Below are positions 1-5,440 of a stretch of DNA of 5,464 nucleotides, one piece after another. Every line of letters starts with the position of its first letter. The stretch's first letter is position 1. The DNA is from JBFLVQ01 sp040758525 (lineage in GTDB: Bacteria > Acidobacteriota > Blastocatellia > Chloracidobacteriales > JADJPF01): NCBI GenBank assembly GCA_040758525.1, contig JBFLVQ010000646.1, positions 1 to 5,464 on the forward strand. Direction: 5' to 3'. The notes under the pieces are model-generated. The model saw only the letters and a list, made by a program, of their open reading frames with translations, was not told the DNA's origin and searched no databases. The translations under genes were made by a program, and so were the position numbers.

Positions 1-248
1 ATACCATTGCAACCCGGTTCTAAAGCTTAATGGTGCAGCACTGGCTTACTCAAATGGATGCTTGCAACAAGGACACTCTACTCCAATATAGTTTGTGCCT
101 TCTTCCCCACCGCGCTAGTCTTGCTCTCACTCATTGAACAACCAGGCCATCACTGACCTGTCTACAAGCTTCACCATTCAATGTGTGCTCTCTTTACATT
201 CCCTGTATTTCTATAATTGTAATGGATACAACCTAACAAAAATGGGTT
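1..248. other. non-coding stretch, no gene seen
   Basis: Both strands are broken by frequent stops and no reading frame with a start and ribosome-binding site was found. A 22-codon open stretch on the minus strand (about 49-117) could encode a CPCC-containing peptide, but it has no start codon and a stop immediately upstream. It is either chance or an unrecognisable gene remnant. I see no tRNA, insertion-sequence end or direct repeat here. Confidence 0.5.
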
Positions 249-277
249 GGTGGAGCACTAATAAATAATGCTCCACC
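249..277 (-). terminator. probable Rho-independent terminator of the small secreted protein gene
   Basis: A perfect 9-bp inverted repeat (GGTGGAGCA at 249-257 and TGCTCCACC at 269-277) surrounds an 11-base AT-rich loop. Read on the minus strand it begins 17 bases after the stop codon of the 76-residue protein gene. It is followed by AACCCATTTTTG, so the T-run is five long and starts a few bases after the stem. The position and stem support a terminator. The short gap before the T-run makes it less than ideal. Confidence 0.55.
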
Positions 278-293
278 TGGTGGTATGAAATAT

Positions 294-524
294 TTATTTA
301 GCAGCGGAAACCACTTTTTTTACACAACAAGGTGGGACATTTTTGACTGTCTTGTTCTGTGTTGTGACCGATTTGTCGAACGGGCATTTTGGCGTGCCTT
401 TAAGTGGGCAAACCGCAGCATCGATTTTCTTTACTATTTTCTTTGCGGGCTTGGCAAATGAAGTAGTTCCTAGCGCACCAACCAGACCGAGCAGCGTAAT
501 TGCTGTTGCTATCATTTTACGCAT
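294..524 (-). CDS. small secreted cysteine-containing protein, putative periplasmic metal or thiol-stress protein
   Basis: The protein has 76 residues. Residues 1-24 form a clear signal peptide: MRK, then a hydrophobic core, then a TSFA-K cleavage site after Ala24. The mature peptide of about 52 residues is very lysine-rich and carries four cysteines: Cys39 and Cys47 in a CP-x6-CP arrangement, and an adjacent pair Cys66-Cys67. There is no lipobox. The start is well supported by GAGAGGA (534-540 on the plus strand) nine bases upstream. I do not recognise a named family. The cysteine pattern and a dedicated MerR-type promoter directly upstream (575-606), matching the one before the regulator gene, suggest an exported metal-binding or redox-responsive peptide. 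That role is inferred. Oxidised disulfides in the periplasm would be an alternative use of the cysteines. The gene is last in the minus-strand block and is followed by a hairpin terminator. Confidence 0.75.
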   Translation of the reverse strand: MRKMIATAITLLGLVGALGTTSFAKPAKKIVKKIDAAVCPLKGTPKCPFDKSVTTQNKTVKNVPPCCVKKVVSAAK

Positions 525-574
525 CTGTTTCTATCCTCTCTTTCACATAAAGATTAAACTGTTTTATACACTGA

Positions 575-606
575 ATTATCCGCCCCGTACCATAGTACGA
601 GATTAA
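575..606 (-). promoter_or_regulatory. MerR-type promoter/operator of the small secreted protein gene
   Basis: Read on the minus strand, a -35-like TTAATC (601-606) and a -10-like GATAAT (575-580) are separated by 20 bases. The spacer is largely filled by the dyad TCGTACTATGGTACGGGG (583-600). An over-long 19-20-base spacer containing a GTAC-n4-GTAC dyad is characteristic of promoters that MerR-family proteins activate by DNA distortion; the classical mer operator has the same GTAC half-site cores. The element matches the one at 1374-1405 in half-sites, dyad position and spacing to the -10. It lies between the stop of the thioredoxin-like gene and the start of the small protein gene, leaving a leader of roughly 45 bases. 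Confidence 0.75.
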
Positions 607-626
607 TGGTATCTTCCACCAATTGA

Positions 627-896
627 TTAAGGCAGTGGTGTTCCGATGCCGCCAGCTTTGAGTGTAGCTTCATCAACGCCGCGACCTGTGCAGCAATTGG
701 CCAGCTTTCCATCAATGACAACTACCGGCACAGATTTAATACCATAGTGCTTGGCTCTGGCTGCCACATCTGGCTGATTCATATCTAAAACCTCAATATC
801 ACAAGATGGACAGGCGATACTTTTAACCATCTGAATGGTTTCATCACAGGCCGGACAGCCAGCACTAAAGACTTCTATCTTACGTTTGTTACTCAT
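627..896 (-). CDS. thioredoxin-like fold protein with CPAC and CPSC motifs, MerR-associated
   Basis: This 89-residue cytoplasmic protein has a compact thioredoxin/glutaredoxin-like pattern. It has beta strand IEVFSAG, a CPAC redox motif (Cys14, Cys17), a second CPSC motif (Cys29, Cys32), strand IEVLDM, and SVP with the probable cis-proline Pro57. Strand VVVIDGK follows, then a CC pair (Cys68-Cys69), and then a short C-terminal helix. Thioredoxin-family proteins use the CxxC for disulfide exchange. The extra CPSC and CC pairs are more than a simple thioredoxin needs and suggest metal or thiol handling, which is inference. As I recall, similar small proteins sit beside MerR regulators in many bacteria. 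The start ATG overlaps the stop of the regulator gene (ATGAGTAA, 8 bases), implying translational coupling in one operon. A GGGAG lies about 11 bases upstream, within the regulator's coding sequence. No terminator is seen after the gene, so read-through into the small secreted protein gene is possible. Confidence 0.85.
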   Translation of the reverse strand: MSNKRKIEVFSAGCPACDETIQMVKSIACPSCDIEVLDMNQPDVAARAKHYGIKSVPVVVIDGKLANCCTGRGVDEATLKAGGIGTPLP

Positions 897-1347
897 GGTT
901 ATGCTTACTCCCTTTTTCTTTCCTTGTAAGTTGAATAGAACTTTTTCCAGACCCTTCCAGACTCTCGATTATTGGACACTCGCTTACTGAGCCATTTCCG
1001 CAGCAGGCCGAGGTTAATTGCAAAAGAATTCTTTTCACGGAATGGAGATCTTTGATCTTCTGTTCAATATCTACTATTTTAGCTTCCGTCAACTCCCGCA
1101 CCGCTTTACTGGTGCCATTTGGATTAACTCGTAAGCAGAGCAGTTCTTTAATCTCTTTTAAAGAGAATCCTAGTTCTTGTGCGCGCTTAATGAAGTAGAT
1201 GCGCCGCACCTCCTTTGCTGGATAAAGCCGATAGCCGGATGCCGAACGCGGCGGTTCAGGTATCAACCCTTGCCGCTCATAAAAGCGAATCGTTTCTATT
1301 CCCACACCTGCTTCTTTAGCGATCTGTCCAATAGTCATCGCACTCAT
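889..1347 (-). CDS. MerR-family transcriptional regulator (heavy-metal/thiol type, incomplete metal site)
   Basis: This 152-residue regulator has the family layout. Residues 4-30 form the winged helix-turn-helix (TIGQIAKEAGV, then ETIRFYERQGLIP). Residues 34-43 form the wing (RSASGYRLYP), and residues 47-70 the second helical pair (RIYFIKRAQELGFSLKEIKELL). A long dimerisation helix runs from about residue 82 to 112. The C-terminal metal-loop region is ACCGNGSVSECPIIESLEG, with Cys115, Cys116 and Cys124, very close to ZntR/MerR-type proteins. The cysteine normally found before the dimerisation helix (MerR Cys82, ZntR Cys79) is missing: the aligned segment reads NGTSKAVREL with Lys81 there. Cys71 is an additional cysteine in LLCL. 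A basic tail follows (KEKGSKHNHE). AAGGAG (1355-1360 on the plus strand) seven bases upstream supports this start, although Met4 is a possible alternative. The gene probably autoregulates through 1374-1405 and controls the coupled thioredoxin-like gene and the small secreted protein gene. Confidence 0.92.
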   Translation of the reverse strand: MSAMTIGQIAKEAGVGIETIRFYERQGLIPEPPRSASGYRLYPAKEVRRIYFIKRAQELGFSLKEIKELLCLRVNPNGTSKAVRELTEAKIVDIEQKIKDLHSVKRILLQLTSACCGNGSVSECPIIESLEGSGKSSIQLTRKEKGSKHNHE

Positions 1348-1373
1348 CAGCTTTCTCCTTATCCTCAGTTAAT

Positions 1374-1405
1374 ATGATAAACCCCGTACTATTGTACAAG
1401 GTCAA
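1374..1405 (-). promoter_or_regulatory. MerR-type promoter/operator of the regulator-thioredoxin operon
   Basis: Read on the minus strand, TTGACC (-35, 1400-1405) and TATCAT (-10, 1374-1379) are 20 bases apart. Between them lies TTGTACAATAGTACGGGG, the core of a dyad spanning 1382-1401 with matched positions CC..GTAC.AT.GTAC..GG. The wide spacer with the dyad inside it is the classical MerR-family arrangement in which the regulator untwists the DNA to activate transcription. TTGAC and both GTAC half-sites also occur in the known mer operator. The transcript would start about 20 bases upstream of the regulator's ATG, just ahead of its AAGGAG. Confidence 0.82.
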
Positions 1406-1737
1406 GCTGATTGTCCAATAAAGGAAGGGGTAAGACAATAATGCGAGTGAAAAACAATGCGCAACCATCCTTGTTCATATAACTCCAGTACCTGCTTTGT
1501 TCGCTCAACTCTTCATCTGCGTGTTAGCGATTTCTTCTTAACCATTTTTCCTCGACTATGCCTCTATCTACGATATTGTGCCCCACTTGAGGTCGAAGTT
1601 AATTATCATAACCTCTCACTATTCCTTATAGTCCATCAGCTTAGCCCCCCCTTAAAGATAATTAAGGTAATTGGCCTAAGTCTTGCTATTTTCTCTTCAT
1701 TTTCCTTTATAGGAGCAAGTTATCTTATTGTGCAGGC
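1406..1737. other. intergenic region without a convincing gene
   Basis: About 330 bases separate the divergently oriented regulator and sigma-like genes. A 94-codon open frame (1457-1741) on the plus strand overlaps the ATG at 1738 by four bases (ATGA). Its predicted product is rich in Ser, Leu and Cys, poor in charged residues, and looks like non-coding translation, so I did not call it. AAGGAAGGGG at 1421-1430 precedes a 13-codon frame at 1441, again without support. A run of seven C (1645-1651) and a nested dyad (1640-1680) lie here. No clear plus-strand promoter with both hexamers was found. Confidence 0.45.
1640..1680. repeat. nested inverted repeat upstream of the sigma-like gene
   Basis: The outer arms CTTAG (1640-1644) and CTAAG (1676-1680) enclose inner arms CCTTAA (1650-1655) and TTAAGG (1662-1667), with a six-base inner loop. 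The inner and outer stems are separated by unequal, unpaired stretches, including part of a seven-C run. It lies about 60-115 bases before the candidate starts of the sigma-like gene. It could be an operator or mRNA structure, or chance in AT-rich DNA. Confidence 0.25.
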
Positions 1738-2205
1738 ATGAAGGATGAGAGTATTATGAGTGTTACGGCTGTGGCAGGGGTTTTCCGTACTATGGGTATT
1801 ACAACTATTATCAATGTCATGGGTACAGTGGGTATCATGGATCTCAAACAATGCAGCAATGGCGATCTGATTACTCAATTGGTCACACCTGATCTATCTC
1901 CTAGTGATGAACAGAACATCCGTCAAGAGTTCTTAGGCCGCTTCGAGCATATGCTCGTTAGAGAGATTCGCGCTGCCTTTGATAGAGTAGCGCCAAGGCT
2001 GCTAGCTCCACAATTACAAGCTACTCCAGAAGCAGTATGCGATGTCATTGATGAAGTAATATTCAGGTTATCTAACAGTACCCCAGAGTCTATCAATAAA
2101 CTCAGCCAACAGCCGGATAGCCGGATTGAAGTTCTTCTCGCAGCACTGGCATACAGAACTGCTTTACTTTACTTGTACAGTAGAGGTAAAGATATCACGC
2201 ATTAA
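1738..2205 (+). CDS. putative sigma region 2-only protein (ECF-like, lacks region 4)
   Basis: The 155-residue product is counted from the first ATG. Residues about 40-150 resemble sigma-70 region 2 of ECF-type factors. DLITQL and IRQEFLGRFEHMLVREIR fit the first helices. EAVCDVIDEVIFRL (98-111) fits the region 2.2 core-binding helix, usually D-x-x-Q-E-V-F-x-R-L. LLAALAYRTALLYLYSRGK (133-151) fits regions 2.3-2.4. The protein then stops, so the region 4 needed for -35 recognition is absent and is not encoded downstream. Homology is judged by eye and is moderate. The start is uncertain: ATG 1738 has a weak site, ATG 1756 has AAGGATGAG just upstream and is the better choice, and ATG 1837 (Met34) is near where sigma similarity begins. 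The extra N-terminal segment is hydrophobic. The next gene encodes an anti-sigma-type zinc finger, a typical partner. It could be a decayed sigma factor, or a region 2 subunit like Bacillus RsoA, which works with a separate region 4 protein. Confidence 0.6.
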   Translation: MKDESIMSVTAVAGVFRTMGITTIINVMGTVGIMDLKQCSNGDLITQLVTPDLSPSDEQNIRQEFLGRFEHMLVREIRAAFDRVAPRLLAPQLQATPEAVCDVIDEVIFRLSNSTPESINKLSQQPDSRIEVLLAALAYRTALLYLYSRGKDITH

Positions 2206-4471
2206 TCACGAAGTAATTGGAGCATTTATAGAATGTCCACATTGGGATGAGCTTAAGTTTATCAAACACTGTCAGGGTGAGTTACCTCCTCAAGAAGAGG
2301 ATCAAGTCCAACAACACCTGCATATCTGTACTGATTGCCGAGAGTATGCCAATATCTCTTGGGAAATGATGCTCAATGTTACAGACTCAGAGGAAAGGGC
2401 TGAAATTGAGCGAGACACTGAAGCATTCTTAAAGAGTAAAGAATGGCAGGAGTGTAAAGAACGATTAATCAAGCGTCATACTCAGGCTCCTAAGAGACCG
2501 AGAAATACCAAGGATGTAAAACGACCGCTTGATACTGGAATTAATCCTAATATCAATATCAATTCCCTATTGGGTATCGATCTTAATGCTCGACACGATG
2601 ATGTAGATACCGAGACGGCTATTCAGATTGAGAAGGATACACAAGAGTTTCTCCATAGCAAGGTATGGAAAGAGCATAAGCAGAAGTTAATCCATCAGCT
2701 CGCTAATAACACGTTAGAGCAACATGTAGAGCAGCGTAAAAGGCAACGTGCTGAGCAGGTGATAGAGCACCAACAACCAGAGTGTTCAGAGCAGCCCACC
2801 GTTGAGATGCCTGCACCCACCAATGTGAATGTGGTAGCTTTCCCTGAAGAGAAGATCCAGGCTCGCAAAGCAACAAGTCTACAGTACCAGACAATAATGA
2901 AGATTGCTGCAATGGTGATAATGGTGATCGCGCCGGTGTTACTCACCTATCATCTATTGGTGAGGCCATACTATGAGAAGCAGGCAGGCAACACTACTGC
3001 ATTAGCAACAACTATCGTCGAGACCTCTGATCTAAAGACTAAAGCGGAAGCCTTTGAATCAGCCAGTACCAGGTTGAAAGAAGATCCTCAAGATACCGAT
3101 GCGCTCTTTGTGCGTGCGGTTAGTTCGGAAAAACTGTTGTTGCTAGAAAAAGCCCAACAAGATTACTACCGATATCTTGTAATTGATGATAATTCACCAC
3201 GTCGCAGTGAGGCCAAACAACGCTTACAGACAATTACATCTCGTATAGCCAATGTACCTACAACCCAATCCACTCGTTATGAACAGCTTGACGAGCATAT
3301 AGACGATTTCTTGTTGGCAATGCAGTCTGGCAGCCGAACTGAAGCAGAAAGTATCCTTTCAAAAGCTAATAAAATGGCCATTAATATGGCCAAGAATACT
3401 AACGATCAGTTTGGTTTACACCTTGTTGCCTTCTATAGCAGTATACCCCAAAGCACAGCATCCCCACTTCTGGAAGCTAGGAAAATCCGCAGTGAGGCAA
3501 TTGCTCTACCAGCAGATCACTTTTCCGAAGCATTTAATAAACTGGCTCGTTCTAAGGAGATTTTTCAACAGTACGGAGCACTAATTGAAGTGCCTTTTAT
3601 TGACGCTCAAATTGCCAGATATTCAAGTATGTCGGGCAAGAATGAAAATGCTTTGGAGCTAATTGAAAGTAATCTAGCTAGTGCCAGGAAATCTAATCAC
3701 CTTTTCCTCTATTGTCAGTTCTTGTTATGGCGCGCACACCACTATGCATTAATATCTAACTTTGATAAAGCCAAAGCCGATCTTGAAGAAGCGCTTAAAA
3801 AGGCTGAACCCCTTCAATTACCGGATTTCTTTGCTAATCCTTCACTAGTACTTACCGGCATTCACTATGTCACGAATGATAATACACGCGCGTTTATATA
3901 TGGACATGAGTCTTTAGCTCGCATACCACGCAAAAAAAATTCCATTGCTCTGCAGATAATGCAATTTCTTGGCTTGAGCGCTTTTAAGCTTAATTATCAA
4001 TCGCTTGCAGAAGCTTACTTAGGAGAGTCTATCAATCTTGCCAACCGAGAGTCGAATAAAGCCTATTTAGCCTTATCTCACGGATTCTTGGGCATTATAA
4101 GAGCTGAAGTAAAACGCTTCGGAGAATCTGAAGAAAGTTTTATGGTTGCGTTTACACTGAGAGGTTATTATGCCCGCTGCCAAATGTTAGCCGGTAATAC
4201 TGACAATGCTATCAAAAATTACGAACTGGCTATTCAGATCGCAAAGGAAACTAACGTACAAGATAGTCTAGCATTAAGTCAGCTACACCAGGGCCTAGGA
4301 GAATCTCTCATTGCCAAAGGAGATTTTAGTAACGCTAATAAAGAAATGGCAACTGCTATTAAATTTGACCAACAAGCACGAGAATACTCACAACAACAAA
4401 ATACTCTTCTTAGCTTTGCTGTTACCAACAAAAGCTGTTATGAGCAAATGCGCTTACTAAAACAGAATTAG
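2126..4471 (+). CDS. anti-sigma-type zinc-finger membrane protein with TPR repeats, no CHAT domain
   Basis: Residue numbers count from TTG 2126. Residues 37-75 form an anti-sigma zinc finger (zf-HC2/ZAS type): Cys49 in KHCQGEL, then His64-x3-Cys68-x2-Cys71. A duplicated 22-residue motif follows at 94-115 and 168-189. A Gln/Glu/Arg-rich linker precedes one transmembrane helix at about 257-279 (IMKIAAMVIMVIAPVLLTYHL). The preceding K/R residues (Lys243, Arg247, Lys248) favour N-terminus inside. Residues about 305-755 are helical with several TPR-like units, for example 540-560 and 685-750. This topology puts the finger in the cytoplasm to hold a sigma factor and the TPR part outside as a possible sensor. 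The start is doubtful: no ATG or GTG precedes the finger, residues 1-25 are read from the preceding gene in another frame, and ATT 2201 overlaps that gene's stop codon. The C-terminus (LLSFAVTNKSCYEQM) resembles, from memory, the segment before CHAT domains in similar proteins, so it may be truncated. Confidence 0.82.
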   Translation: MKFFSQHWHTELLYFTCTVEVKISRINHEVIGAFIECPHWDELKFIKHCQGELPPQEEDQVQQHLHICTDCREYANISWEMMLNVTDSEERAEIERDTEAFLKSKEWQECKERLIKRHTQAPKRPRNTKDVKRPLDTGINPNININSLLGIDLNARHDDVDTETAIQIEKDTQEFLHSKVWKEHKQKLIHQLANNTLEQHVEQRKRQRAEQVIEHQQPECSEQPTVEMPAPTNVNVVAFPEEKIQARKATSLQYQTIMKIAAMVIMVIAPVLLTYHLLVRPYYEKQAGNTTALATTIVETSDLKTKAEAFESASTRLKEDPQDTDALFVRAVSSEKLLLLEKAQQDYYRYLVIDDNSPRRSEAKQRLQTITSRIANVPTTQSTRYEQLDEHIDDFLLAMQSGSRTEAESILSKANKMAINMAKNTNDQFGLHLVAFYSSIPQSTASPLLEARKIRSEAIALPADHFSEAFNKLARSKEIFQQYGALIEVPFIDAQIARYSSMSGKNENALELIESNLASARKSNHLFLYCQFLLWRAHHYALISNFDKAKADLEEALKKAEPLQLPDFFANPSLVLTGIHYVTNDNTRAFIYGHESLARIPRKKNSIALQIMQFLGLSAFKLNYQSLAEAYLGESINLANRESNKAYLALSHGFLGIIRAEVKRFGESEESFMVAFTLRGYYARCQMLAGNTDNAIKNYELAIQIAKETNVQDSLALSQLHQGLGESLIAKGDFSNANKEMATAIKFDQQAREYSQQQNTLLSFAVTNKSCYEQMRLLKQN
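2405..2470 (+). repeat. in-frame protein repeat, copy 1
   Basis: This encodes residues 94-115 of the zinc-finger/TPR protein, with pattern IE-x-DT-x2-FL-x-SK-x-W-x-E-x-K-x2-LI. About 13 of 22 positions are identical to copy 2, 74 residues later. It is a charged, probably helical segment between the zinc finger and the membrane helix, with one extra cysteine (Cys110) absent from copy 2. Confidence 0.7.
2627..2692 (+). repeat. in-frame protein repeat, copy 2
   Basis: This encodes residues 168-189 of the same protein, with the same IE-x-DT-x2-FL-x-SK-x-W-x-E-x-K-x2-LI pattern. The match is clear in protein and partial in DNA, indicating an old internal duplication. Copy 2 leads into a Gln/Arg/Glu-rich linker before the transmembrane helix. 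Confidence 0.7.
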
Positions 4472-4488
4472 CAGTTTTCCAAAAGGTT

Positions 4489-4528
4489 AGACGGAAGGCT
4501 TGGTCATATGAGTAAACGCCTTCTGTCT
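4489..4528. terminator. possible bidirectional terminator between convergent genes
   Basis: An 11-bp inverted repeat (AGACGGAAGGC at 4489-4499, GCCTTCTGTCT at 4518-4528) has a single non-Watson-Crick position and an 18-base loop containing the self-complementary TCATATGA. It sits in the 73-base gap between the stops of the TPR gene (plus) and the secreted-protein gene (minus). No T-run follows on the plus strand. On the minus strand the stem is followed by AACCTTTTGG, a weak T-run. It is likely to act on the minus-strand transcript if it is a terminator at all. Confidence 0.4.
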
Positions 4529-4544
4529 GATTGACACTTGTTCA

Positions 4545-5384
4545 CTATCTGATTTCAGTTCTATTGAAAATCACTGCAGAACAGAAAATCGGCCTTGGCG
4601 CAATCACCGATTCATACCTAGTTACCTTTATTGAAAGTGCCTCATAGTAGTAGAGAAAGTGATCCAAGCTTGCCATATTATCAGGCGATAAATTAGCAAT
4701 TGCAACTTCATAATAAGCCTCATCTGTAGGAAGGATTCGTATATTTTCTTCCTCACCACGTATCACTAATACCTGCCCTTTTACTAGATTGAGCTTGGCT
4801 GCTGGCTCTGCAACTTTCCGATTGAACGGCAATACTTTTCCTGATCCATCAGCGGCAAAGAAGCGCACTTTCTCTTCACTGACGTTATGTGCATAGAACA
4901 GTCCTGCACCAATATGGATCTTGCCAAATAGCTTCTCTTCTTTCAGGTGCAGTTCGCGTTGATGTAGATCTCCTTCCATATCAATGTTCCAGCGGAAGTC
5001 ATTTGGATCATTCTGCATTGATGGCGCAAGGTAACGCCCTACCTGTGCTGATGCTCCTTCTACATCAATATAGATCGTGCCCCGTAGCTGCTCACCTTTG
5101 AGTGTGGCGAGAGGGGCTTTTCGGCCATTCGCAATTTTTGAAACTAGTAATTGGGGGGTGTGATGATGCACATCAAGTATCCCTACACTAACCCGTTCAG
5201 GATTGCCCATACACAAGGCCATTAATCCATCAAAGGTCATGGTAACACTAGCTTCCTCTCTAGGGTTAACTGGTAATGGAGCTGCTTTGCTACTATTGGT
5301 ATTGCTATTGCTGGAAACAGCCATTGTTAAGGCAAACACTAGGCACACAAACAGACTTACTGACAAAGCGATATTCTTTCTCAT
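4545..5384 (-). CDS. secreted protein of unknown function
   Basis: This 279-residue protein has an N-terminal signal sequence: MRKN, then a hydrophobic stretch at about 5-23 with Cys14. LFVC is a poor lipobox, so cleavage by signal peptidase I after about Ala22 is more likely than lipoprotein processing. A Ser/Asn/Pro-rich linker follows (24-41). A mainly beta-rich body begins at SVTMTFDGLMALCMG (46-60), followed by VSVGILDVHHHTPQLLV with three consecutive histidines (73-75). I do not recognise an enzymatic motif or named domain. The start is well supported: AAGGAG (5392-5397 on the plus strand) lies seven bases upstream. The gene converges on the anti-sigma/TPR gene and has no visible operon partner inside the window. 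Similar orphan exported proteins may accompany TPR/CHAT genes in Acidobacteriota, but that is recollection only. Confidence 0.8.
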   Translation of the reverse strand: MRKNIALSVSLFVCLVFALTMAVSSNSNTNSSKAAPLPVNPREEASVTMTFDGLMALCMGNPERVSVGILDVHHHTPQLLVSKIANGRKAPLATLKGEQLRGTIYIDVEGASAQVGRYLAPSMQNDPNDFRWNIDMEGDLHQRELHLKEEKLFGKIHIGAGLFYAHNVSEEKVRFFAADGSGKVLPFNRKVAEPAAKLNLVKGQVLVIRGEEENIRILPTDEAYYEVAIANLSPDNMASLDHFLYYYEALSIKVTRYESVIAPRPIFCSAVIFNRTEIR

Positions 5385-5423
5385 GCTTGAACTCCTTTAG
5401 TTTTCCAGAATTGATTGTTAGTC

Positions 5424-5440
5424 ATTGCCCATCAGGCAAT
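5424..5440. repeat. short inverted repeat upstream of the secreted-protein gene
   Basis: ATTGCC (5424-5429) and GGCAAT (5435-5440) are perfect 6-bp arms with a five-base spacer, 40 bases upstream of the minus-strand ATG. A regulator-binding site is possible from the position. No convincing -35/-10 pair could be fixed around it, and the window ends shortly afterwards. Confidence 0.3.

Noticed and set aside
49..117. Minus-strand open stretch encoding a CPCC peptide resembling a zinc ribbon
   Set aside because: Only 22 codons, no start codon, flanked by stops. Too short to support a gene or remnant.
212..217. TATAAT on the plus strand as a -10 element
   Set aside because: No -35-like hexamer at 15-19 bases; the nearest TTTACA is only 13 bases away. 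The only gene downstream is on the opposite strand.
889..1347. Calling the regulator MerR of a mercury-resistance operon
   Set aside because: The first mercury-binding cysteine is missing and no merA, merT or merP is present, so only the family is supported.
1441..1482. 13-codon leader-like open frame after AAGGAAGGGG
   Set aside because: No attenuator structure or runs of a single amino-acid codon, and no regulated gene close enough downstream.
1457..1741. 94-codon plus-strand open frame ending in an ATGA overlap with the ATG at 1738
   Set aside because: The product is rich in Ser, Leu and Cys with few charged residues and no recognisable domain. The overlap uses the weakest of the candidate starts of the next gene. 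The composition looks like translated intergenic DNA.
2695..2946. Minus-strand frames of 83 and 69 codons inside the zinc-finger/TPR gene
   Set aside because: They lie opposite a well-supported coding sequence, with composition expected of antisense shadows and no supporting ribosome-binding sites.
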